A DNA stretch of 42,015 nt from Candidatus Manganitrophaceae bacterium (GTDB lineage: Bacteria > Nitrospirota > Nitrospiria > SBBL01 > JAADHI01): NCBI GenBank assembly GCA_013151935.1, contig JAADHI010000056.1, forward strand, positions 1 to 42,015, in the 5' to 3' direction. The position numbers and the translations under genes were made by a program. Below the pieces are notes generated by a model. The model did no database searches and was not told the origin of the DNA. It saw only the letters and a program-made list of their open reading frames with translations. Below, one piece after another: positions 15,715-22,299 of this stretch. Within the stretch, counting starts at the first letter, position 1. Each line of letters begins with the position of its first letter.

Positions 15715-17097
15715 ATGGCGTATCAGGCCTATTCTGTTTCATGGAATTTAACACAACGCTGTAATCTTTTTTGTACGCACTGTTACATGAGTGCTTTTCC
15801 GAATGCCGATGTTTCTGGCGATCTTACGACGGAAGAGTGTTTTAAGGTGATGGACGACATCGAAAAGGTTAACCCCAATGTCTTTCTTATTTTGACGGGC
15901 GGGGAACCGCTTGTTCGAAAAGATATTTTTGATATTGCCGGATATGGTTCGGACAAGGGTTTCACCTGTGTCTTGGGTACAAATGGTGTGCTTTTGGGTA
16001 AAACCGAAGCACGTAAAATGCGTGAGAGTGGTTTGCAAGGGGCATCAATCAGTCTTGATTCGGTTGATGCTGTCAAGCATGACCAATTTCGCCAGCTTCA
16101 GGGTTCGTGGAAAAATGCCATTCGTGGGATTGAACATTTAAAAAACGAGGGACTTGATTTCTCAATCCACATGAGTGTCATGGATTGGAATGTTTCTGAA
16201 ATTCCCCTAATGATTGACTTGTCGCGGAAACTGGGTGCAAAAGTGCTCAACTTCTTTTTCCTCATTCAAACGGGGCGTGCCGAAGGCATCACAGATATCA
16301 ATCCCAGACAGTATCGAGAGATTCTGACCTACCTCGCACGGGCACAAGGGGTGGGTTCTGAAAAAATGAGTGAAGAGAATATTTTTACGCAATACGATGA
16401 TCCCTGGACGCAGCCTGCTGGACGCAGTCATGATTTGATCCTGCGTGCCAAATGTGCCCCGCATTTTAGAAAGGTGATTTATGATCTTGATCCGGAATCC
16501 CCTTTACTCAAAAATTATGCGCAAGGCAGTTGCCCTGCGGGCAAATATTATTGCCGCATCACGCCTGAAGGCGACATTACCCCTTGTCCTTACATGCCGG
16601 TCAGTGCCGGAAATCTAAGAGAGCAGTCTTTTGATGATATTTGGCACAATTCGCCTATTTTGAATGATTTAAGAGATCCCGTTTTAGGTGGACGTTGCGG
16701 CGAATGTGAATTTTCGGAAATGTGTAGTGGGTGTCGTTGTCGTGCTTATGCTGCCCACGATGATTATTTGGCCGAAGACCCGGCGTGTGATTATCAGCCA
16801 GGGCAATATGGCGGAGAAAAAATTTCACTGGGTGCGGATCAGACCTTTGGACTGGAAGTGAAGATGACCTTAGCGTGGGATGCCGCTTCGCTTGAGCGTT
16901 TAAATGGGCTGCCTTCATTTGCGCGCGGCATGGTTTCAGGTGGTGTAGAGCGTTATGCCAAGGAAAATGGCATCACCCACATCACGCCGGAAGTGATGCA
17001 GATTGTACGTGAGGCGGCGGAACTTCGGATGGGACGACGTTTCAATTTTACAGAATTTGATCGTGGTGTTCCTGAAGGTTCTGTATCTAAAAAGTAA
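15715..17097 (+). CDS. AhbD/NirJ-like radical SAM-SPASM enzyme with C-terminal PCP_red domain
   Basis: The 460-residue protein opens with SVSWNLTQRCNLFCTHCYMS: the radical SAM cluster Cys are 16, 20 and 23, followed by TGGEP at 61-65 and GTNGVLL. The pattern (HDQFRQLQGSWKNAIRGIEH, TGRAEGI) is that of the heme-pathway enzymes AhbC/AhbD/NirJ. The SPASM part carries Cys at 273, 280, 290, 328, 331, 337, 340, 342 and in DPACDY, with ITPEGDITPCPYMPVSAGNL strongly AhbD-like; it should bind auxiliary Fe-S clusters. After about residue 385 it adds a PCP_red domain (Trp388, LPSFARGM, ERYAKENGITHITPEVM), which is not part of AhbD or NirJ. Substrate unknown: tetrapyrrole or peptide modification are both possible. 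Next gene follows after 13 bases. Confidence 0.88.
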   Translation: MAYQAYSVSWNLTQRCNLFCTHCYMSAFPNADVSGDLTTEECFKVMDDIEKVNPNVFLILTGGEPLVRKDIFDIAGYGSDKGFTCVLGTNGVLLGKTEARKMRESGLQGASISLDSVDAVKHDQFRQLQGSWKNAIRGIEHLKNEGLDFSIHMSVMDWNVSEIPLMIDLSRKLGAKVLNFFFLIQTGRAEGITDINPRQYREILTYLARAQGVGSEKMSEENIFTQYDDPWTQPAGRSHDLILRAKCAPHFRKVIYDLDPESPLLKNYAQGSCPAGKYYCRITPEGDITPCPYMPVSAGNLREQSFDDIWHNSPILNDLRDPVLGGRCGECEFSEMCSGCRCRAYAAHDDYLAEDPACDYQPGQYGGEKISLGADQTFGLEVKMTLAWDAASLERLNGLPSFARGMVSGGVERYAKENGITHITPEVMQIVREAAELRMGRRFNFTEFDRGVPEGSVSKK

Positions 17098-17110
17098 TCA
17101 AGAGGTTTTT

Positions 17111-18100
17111 ATGTTTGGATCAAAAAAAGAAGTCTCGCCCATTACCTGGACCCCAGAGGCTGAAAAACGTCTCAAAAAAGCACCTTTTTTTCTGCGAAAA
17201 ATGGTACGCAGTCTTTCTGAAAAAAAGGCGACCGAGCTTGGCATTACTGTTATTACCCCGGAAGTCTTGGCGCAGTTTAAAGATAAGATGATGACTCCAA
17301 TGGCGGCTCAGGGGACGGGTGCGGTCCATGATGAAGCAGGTGTTGAAACAAAGGCCCTGGCTTGGACACGTGAGGCGACCGAACGTCTTGAAACCGTTCC
17401 TCAATTTATGCGGAGCATGATCAAAAAAATCGCGGAAGAAGTTGCACTTGAACGCGGACACCTTGAAGTGGACATGGAATTGCTTAAAAAGGCTGAATCC
17501 CTTGGTGATGCAAAAGACGAGCAGGCGGGCCCCGCCATGGCCTGGACAGATGCCGCAACTGTGCGACTTGAACAAAAAATCGCAGAAGCACCGGAAATGG
17601 CACGTGATTTTGTGCGAGACATGTTGAAAAATGATGCCGAAGATTTAGCCCGAGAAATGGGGATTGAACGGATTGATTTGGCTGCGGCGACCCAGATTTG
17701 GGATTCGCCCAAGAGTGATATTACTTGGAGTGTGGAAGCGGAAAAGCGCCTGATGACCTCCCCTGATTTTGTGCGCAGTGGCATCAAAAAAGCGGCTGAA
17801 CGCCGCGCGCGTAAAATGGGCTTGACCACCGTGACCTCTGAGCATTTGACCCAGTTTAGAAACAAAGCCATGATGAAGGCCATGAAACGGCTGCGGACCT
17901 TTGGTTATGATGAGATGACTTTTGATGGTTTTGAAGATGCAAAAGAGAATATACGTCGTCTTCAAAACAATCCCGAAGCTGCAAAACGACTTGACGATAT
18001 TAAAGACTACATGGGGAAAAAGGGCAAAGTCGGTCTTATTGATGAAGAGATGCTTGAGCAGATGAAGGATTATCTTAAAGATCCTTCAAAAAAAATGTAA
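17111..18100 (+). CDS. Protein of four PCP_red repeats
   Basis: Start at ATG 17111 after AAGAGG; the frame continues upstream into the radical SAM gene but has no ribosome site there. The 329-residue protein is almost entirely PCP_red-type domains, beginning at ITWTPEAEKRLKKAPFFLRK, LAWTREATERLETVPQFMRS, MAWTDAATVRLEQKIAEAP and ITWSVEAEKRLMTSPDFVRS. Each keeps the Trp, the acidic-Ala pair, the Pro and an Arg-rich helix. The third has a short insertion before its Pro. A last 70 residues are charged helix (GFEDAKENIRRLQNNPEAAK). There are no Cys, membrane segments or signal. Together with its neighbours this makes ten PCP_red copies in three consecutive genes. Role unknown: substrate or partner-binding scaffold is inference. 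Confidence 0.85.
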   Translation: MFGSKKEVSPITWTPEAEKRLKKAPFFLRKMVRSLSEKKATELGITVITPEVLAQFKDKMMTPMAAQGTGAVHDEAGVETKALAWTREATERLETVPQFMRSMIKKIAEEVALERGHLEVDMELLKKAESLGDAKDEQAGPAMAWTDAATVRLEQKIAEAPEMARDFVRDMLKNDAEDLAREMGIERIDLAAATQIWDSPKSDITWSVEAEKRLMTSPDFVRSGIKKAAERRARKMGLTTVTSEHLTQFRNKAMMKAMKRLRTFGYDEMTFDGFEDAKENIRRLQNNPEAAKRLDDIKDYMGKKGKVGLIDEEMLEQMKDYLKDPSKKM

Positions 18101-18132
18101 GTACGTCTTTAATCTATCTTCTGTGAGGTTCT

Positions 18133-18573
18133 ATGGACCCTAAAGCAACGATAATCCATTGGCTACATTTGATGGGGGCAATTTTTTGGATTGGTGGCAA
18201 TGCCTATCAGGTTTTTGTCTTGATGCCCTTTCTGAAGTCGGGTCAACCCCCGAAAGAGATTCTGAAAAAAATATCAAAACGTTTTATTATTAGCTCTTCC
18301 ATTATTTTGATTGTTCTTGTTATTACTGGAGGGCTCAATTTTGGTTATAGGGTTGCGGGTGTTGAAGAAGTTCCAGGGGCTTACGTTTCAGCCCTGGCCA
18401 TCAAAGTTTTTTTAATCGTTGGCATGGGTTCTGTGCTCGTTTTTGGTTTTGTCGGTTCTTCAAACGAAGACAGTGAGACTCCTGTACCCAGTTTGCGTCA
18501 TGCGAAAGTGAGTCTTGTTTTTGGGGTTCTCATTGTTTTTGTTGCGGCAATGCTAAGGCATTGGCGCTTTTAG
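18133..18573 (+). CDS. CopD/HemJ-like four-helix membrane protein
   Basis: A 146-residue integral membrane protein with four hydrophobic helices: about 7-31 (IIHWLHLMGAIFWIGGNAYQ), 50-70 (FIISSSIILIVLVITGGLNF), 84-106 (ALAIKVFLIVGMGSVLVFGF) and 124-142. The His-x2-His and FWIGG in helix 1 are shared by CopD-type proteins and by HemJ-type oxidases, in which His residues bind heme. I cannot separate these two by eye. It follows the PCP_red repeat gene by 32 bases and is probably its membrane partner; the nearby AhbD-like radical SAM enzyme would suit a heme link. Good ribosome site (GAGG) before the ATG. Confidence 0.75.
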   Translation: MDPKATIIHWLHLMGAIFWIGGNAYQVFVLMPFLKSGQPPKEILKKISKRFIISSSIILIVLVITGGLNFGYRVAGVEEVPGAYVSALAIKVFLIVGMGSVLVFGFVGSSNEDSETPVPSLRHAKVSLVFGVLIVFVAAMLRHWRF

Positions 18574-18607
18574 TTCGCATTTAAAGAACCCCTGATTAAG
18601 GTCTTTT

Positions 18608-19168
18608 TTGAGAACTCTTAGCGTTCTTGTTCTTTCTTTCCTTTTTTTCCCAAGTGATCTTTTTGCAATTCATGCCATTTTTAAGGGAGTCATGCCGATT
18701 CCCAGAATTCATGGCACCATCAGTCTTGACATGCCGATCGAAACCTTTCGTGAAACGGTCAAGAATACAGAGGTCAGTCCTGCCGTAGGGCAATTTTTGG
18801 ATGAACATCGTTTTGACCTGAATCTAAGCGTTTTTCCCAGCAAGGTCACACAAGTACTTGCTGATTTTTACAAAGGTCGTCTGTTTCGGATCGAAATCAA
18901 TTATAAGGCTGTTTCTAGCAAAAGCGCTGATCTTGAAAGCTTAATTGTGAACAACAACAGGTCTTTTGGCTCACCACGAGAAAACATCTTGCCTGGCGTG
19001 CGCCTCATCTTCTGGGATGATGGGGCGACGCGACTGATCCTCCAGATTGATGATACGGATGCTGTTCTGAATTATTCCTTGACCTATATTGATAACGATC
19101 TCTTTCACACAGCCAGTCGAGATCGGGTGCAAAGAGAAACGGCTGGCCGTTCGAGCTATGGGAAATAG
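18608..19168 (+). CDS. Secreted protein of unknown function, end of the PCP_red operon
   Basis: Starts at TTG 18608, seven bases after TAAGG. The 186-residue product has a signal peptide (residues 1-20, SVLVLSFLFFPSDLFA) and a mixed alpha/beta body with IPRIHGTISLDMPIETFRET, LADFYKGRLFRIEINY and GVRLIFWDDGATRLILQIDD. The last third is a regular beta pattern. I do not recognise a family. It lies 34 bases after the membrane protein gene; a weak stem (AAAGAACC with GGTCTTTT) in that gap overlaps its ribosome site and could act as a partial terminator. Its membership of the operon is therefore likely but not certain. Confidence 0.7.
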   Translation: MRTLSVLVLSFLFFPSDLFAIHAIFKGVMPIPRIHGTISLDMPIETFRETVKNTEVSPAVGQFLDEHRFDLNLSVFPSKVTQVLADFYKGRLFRIEINYKAVSSKSADLESLIVNNNRSFGSPRENILPGVRLIFWDDGATRLILQIDDTDAVLNYSLTYIDNDLFHTASRDRVQRETAGRSSYGK

Positions 19169-19276
19169 CCTCAAAAAGCCCACCTTTTATTCTCCACATT
19201 CCTGGGGTTTTTAAAACGAAATGATCGACTGATCATGGCTCAACTTTTAAGGCATTTCTATCCAAAATCTTCCCTA

Positions 19277-19302
19277 AAAACAAGACCTTCTGATCTTGTT
19301 TT
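19277..19302. terminator. AT-rich hairpin downstream of the operon
   Basis: AAAACAAGA (about 19277-19285) and TCTTGTTTT (about 19294-19302) are perfectly complementary around an eight-base loop, ending in TTTT. It could terminate the plus-strand operon that stops at 19168, but the stem is weak. Confidence 0.45.
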
Positions 19303-19305
19303 CGC

Positions 19306-19518
19306 TTATCCACAAGAGATGTGGATAACTTGATGATAAACCCTAAAAATCACGCTAAAGTCCACGAATCTATTTGCTTTCCTGCAAAGTGCATAATTAT
19401 GAGGCACTATATTATTTTACAATAAAAACAATGACTTAACTGTATACTAAAAAAGACTTTTTCTCTGTCTTCCTTTTTTGTTTTTAAAAAATGCGGTCAA
19501 GCCACAAGATGTGGACAA
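19306..19518. promoter_or_regulatory. DnaA-box-like cluster in an AT-rich intergenic region
   Basis: TTATCCACA at 19306-19314 is a perfect consensus DnaA box. TGTGGATAA at 19320-19328 is the same box inverted, five bases away, and TGTGGACAA at 19510-19518 matches the variant TTGTCCACA on the minus strand. Between them lies a very AT-rich stretch (about 19370-19490). The whole gene-free stretch is 19169-19619. This may be a DnaA-controlled site or an origin-like element; see findings. Confidence 0.5.
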
Positions 19519-19532
19519 TCTGTTGAAATAGC

Positions 19533-19557
19533 CCCTATATATCGTTTTTTTATAGGG
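19533..19557. terminator. Hairpin downstream of comM
   Basis: CCCTATA (19533-19539) and TATAGGG (19551-19557) form an inverted repeat around an 11-base loop. It lies 63 bases after the comM stop on the minus strand and could be its terminator; on the plus strand the loop contains a T-run but the tail does not. Moderate support only. Confidence 0.35.
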
Positions 19558-19619
19558 TTTGGGTAGGATGAGTCTTGAGCCCATAAAAAATGTGGTCAGG
19601 ACTCTTGGGAGGAGAGCAC

Positions 19620-21152
19620 TTAGGCTAAAATTTTGCGGTCGAGGCTTCGGTATTGTACGGCTTCTGAGATGTCCTGGGTTGAGATGTTTTCCCTTTGTTC
19701 GAGATCGGCCATAGAGCGTGCAACTTTTAATATCCGGTTGTAGGCGCGGGCGGAAAGACCCAGACGTGTCATCGCAAGTTCAACGAGTGCTTTGCTGGTC
19801 TCGTCAATTTTGCAATATTTTTTAAGTTGTTTTGGCCCAAGTTGTGCGTTGCAGCGAACACCTTCCTTTTTATACCTGTTCGTTTGAAAGCTTCTGGCGA
19901 CTTGTACCCGTTTTTGGATGGTTTCGGAGGTTTCGTCTTGGGTTTCGATGGTCAGATCTCGAAAAGGGACTGCGGGAACTTCAATGTGGAGGTCGATACG
20001 ATCAAGCAAAGGGCCGGAAATTTTGGAGCGGTAGCGTTGTATGGCTGTAGGTGTGCATACACAATTGCGCTGAGGGTCGGTGAAATAGCCGCAGGGGCAG
20101 GGATTCATGGCTGCAAGCAGCATGAAACGGGAAGGGTAGGTCAATGAGCCACTTGCGCGTGCAATGGTGACTTCACCTTCTTCTAGAGGCTGTCTTAGAA
20201 CTTCGAGTACGTTACGTTTAAATTCAGGTAATTCATCTAAAAAAAGGACGCCGTTATGGGCTAAACTGACTTCGCCGGGACGAGGGATTTGACCGCCACC
20301 GATCAGTCCCGCGTCTGAAATCGTGTGATGGGGTGCGCGAAAAGGCCGGGTCAGTAAGAGTGGTGTATTGGGTGACAAAAGGCCTGTAACGCTGTGTACC
20401 TGTGTGATTTCGAGGGATTCATCAAAGTGCATCCGTGGCAATATCGAGGGAAAGCGTTTCGCCAACATGCTTTTTCCCGAACCGGGCGGGCCAACCATGA
20501 GGATGTTGTGGCCTCCGGCGGCAGCAATTTCCAGGGCACGTTTTGCGTGAGCTTGTCCTTTAACTTCAGCATAGTCTTCAGCGTAAGTCGATATCTCGGA
20601 GAATAGCTTGGGAATGTCTACAGAAACGGGGGATAATTCATTTTCTTTGTTTAAAAAACCAACAACTTGGGGGAGGGTTTCCATCCCGAATATTTTTACC
20701 CCAGAGACGACGGCAGCTTCTGCACCATTTTCGGTCGGGAGAATGACCCCTTCCAGACCCAGCTGTTTTGCCAAAATAGCAATGGGTAATGCGCCTTTAA
20801 TGGGTTTGATGCGGCCGTCTAAGGAAAGTTCCCCGACAATTAAAAAACGGTCGAGCCGTTCTTTTTTAATGACGCCTTCTGCGGCTAAAATACCCAGTGA
20901 GATAGGGAGATCAAAGGCAGAACCTTCTTTTTTGAGATCGGCGGGTGCAAGGTTTACGGTAATTTTCTTGACGGGAAAACTAAAACCTGTATTTTTTATG
21001 GCAGAACGGAGTCGGTCTTTACTCTCTTTTACCGCAAGGTCAGGTAAGCCCACGATAGAGAGCAGGGGTAGGCCCTGAGACAGGTCAATCTCAACATCAA
21101 TCAAGAGGGCATCGACGCCTGATAATACTGCGCTGTTGATCTTTGCCAGCAT
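19620..21152 (-). CDS. comM: YifB/ComM family AAA+ ATPase (Mg-chelatase-like)
   Basis: The 510-residue protein has an N-terminal ribosomal-S5-fold/Lon-protease-like domain ([13 protein letters not shown]-type start; [20 protein letters not shown]), then an AAA+ module with Walker A GPPGSGKS at 221-228, the Walker B-like strand [11 protein letters not shown], and a Cys motif [17 protein letters not shown] before a helical C-terminus ([17 protein letters not shown]). The family resembles the chlorophyll magnesium chelatase subunit, but ComM is known as a branch-migration helicase in natural transformation. Nothing here suggests a tetrapyrrole substrate, despite the PCP_red genes nearby. The 57 bases to the upstream lipoprotein gene allow co-transcription. 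Confidence 0.93.
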   Translation of the reverse strand: MLAKINSAVLSGVDALLIDVEIDLSQGLPLLSIVGLPDLAVKESKDRLRSAIKNTGFSFPVKKITVNLAPADLKKEGSAFDLPISLGILAAEGVIKKERLDRFLIVGELSLDGRIKPIKGALPIAILAKQLGLEGVILPTENGAEAAVVSGVKIFGMETLPQVVGFLNKENELSPVSVDIPKLFSEISTYAEDYAEVKGQAHAKRALEIAAAGGHNILMVGPPGSGKSMLAKRFPSILPRMHFDESLEITQVHSVTGLLSPNTPLLLTRPFRAPHHTISDAGLIGGGQIPRPGEVSLAHNGVLFLDELPEFKRNVLEVLRQPLEEGEVTIARASGSLTYPSRFMLLAAMNPCPCGYFTDPQRNCVCTPTAIQRYRSKISGPLLDRIDLHIEVPAVPFRDLTIETQDETSETIQKRVQVARSFQTNRYKKEGVRCNAQLGPKQLKKYCKIDETSKALVELAMTRLGLSARAYNRILKVARSMADLEQRENISTQDISEAVQYRSLDRKILA

Positions 21153-21209
21153 GTTTGAATCTTTCCTAAAATGAAGTGAAAGACGGGTGAGATGAGCCTT
21201 ATAAAAAAT

Positions 21210-21686
21210 TTAGAAACGAAGTCTGGCCTGCAAGCGGTCTTTGAGCTCATTCAGACGTTTTTTGTCCGGGGGGTCAGCGACCCAGTGTCCTAATTCCAAG
21301 GAAAAGGCTTCCTGCTGCATATCGAGATCAAGTCGGAAAGGATCTCGACTTGCGACGCGTCCAATTAAACGGCTTCTTTTGACGGGGTTACCGATGAGAA
21401 CGCCAACTTGGTGTGTTTGCCAACTTGTTTGAAAATAACCGGACTTTTTATCTGAAATGACAATGCGGTCATAATAAAGCAGACTGGCTTCCAAGGAAGA
21501 TTTCCATGCCTGATCGTAGGCTACAGGTGAATCGGGAAGTGAGAGTCGGGTCGTGCCAGACTTTACGCAGCCAAATAAGGAAAAAAGGAGCACCATGCAG
21601 ATGGCAATTTTTAGGATACAGAAATATACAAAGGTGTTTGGACTTGATGGGGCGCGTTTTGAATGAGCCAAGCCCAAGACGACCAT
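21210..21686 (-). CDS. Putative lipoprotein of unknown function
   Basis: The ATG at 21686 overlaps the stop of the PilZ gene (TAATG), arguing for coupled translation. It gives a 158-residue product with a long n-region and hydrophobic core ILKIAICMVLLFSLFGC, a good lipobox with Cys at residue 40. An internal ATG at 21596 would start directly before the lipobox but lacks a ribosome site. The mature part has YDQAWKSSLEASLLY, ISDKKSGYFQTSWQ and RSRLIGRVASRDPFRLDLDM, a pattern like BamC/NlpB-type small lipoproteins (resemblance only). No family named with confidence. Confidence 0.7.
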   Translation of the reverse strand: MVVLGLAHSKRAPSSPNTFVYFCILKIAICMVLLFSLFGCVKSGTTRLSLPDSPVAYDQAWKSSLEASLLYYDRIVISDKKSGYFQTSWQTHQVGVLIGNPVKRSRLIGRVASRDPFRLDLDMQQEAFSLELGHWVADPPDKKRLNELKDRLQARLRF

Positions 21687-22060
21687 TAAACAGCGCCAGT
21701 GCTGTTTCTTAGGAAAGAAGGAATTGGTTTTCCCTCGTGGCTGTCCACCCAGCTGTAGAGACAGGGTGATTTCTCTTGGGTTAGATAAGAAATGAAGCGA
21801 ATTCCAAAGGAATTACCGACAGGGCCGCGATGCACCGCGACAATTTTTCCCGTCACCATCTCGCGAAAACTAGTCTCCTCATGCGTTCCAGTGATATTTA
21901 TGACGACTTGTTTACCTAAATCAAAGAGATGCGAGGTGTGAAAAAGAAGCCCCCCAAAACTCATGTTGCTGATGGTGACATCAACGGGAACGTCGTCTTG
22001 CGTGGACAGTCTCGCCTTTCCAGAAAAGGGGACTCGGATGTGTTGTCTTTTATCCACCAT
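21686..22060 (-). CDS. PilZ domain protein
   Basis: The 124-residue protein is a single PilZ domain. It has the RxxxR motif (RQHIR, residues 4-8) and the following NxSxxG motif (NMSFGG), the two elements that bind cyclic di-GMP, with strands KARLSTQDDVPVDVTI and GLLFHTS around them. It would act as a c-di-GMP effector. The ATG is followed without a clear ribosome site. Its stop overlaps the start of the lipoprotein gene, so the two are presumably made together. The only GGDEF-like domain in the window, in a kinase, is degenerate. Confidence 0.9.
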   Translation of the reverse strand: MVDKRQHIRVPFSGKARLSTQDDVPVDVTISNMSFGGLLFHTSHLFDLGKQVVINITGTHEETSFREMVTGKIVAVHRGPVGNSFGIRFISYLTQEKSPCLYSWVDSHEGKPIPSFLRNSTGAV

Positions 22061-22299
22061 AGACGAATTTTATAACATATCTTTTTTCAATAAACAAATA
22101 GGATGTGTGGTTTTTTTGTGTGAGACGTGAATTCTTAGCCTCCTCTGGAATCAATTTCCCCTTCAAGGTTTTGTCGGGTGTAGATGATGATATCGATAAA
22201 TTTCTCGCTTCGAAGAAAGCTATATTTTTCTTTGGCTTAAAATAAGATGACCCCCACCCCCAAAAGTGAGAGAATAAAGCTTATTCTGGATGTATTTAG

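Noticed and set aside
19620-21152. Reading comM as part of a chlorophyll/magnesium-chelatase link to the PCP_red genes
   Set aside because: It is the YifB/ComM type with an S5/Lon-like N-terminus, not BchI/ChlI, and lies on the opposite strand.
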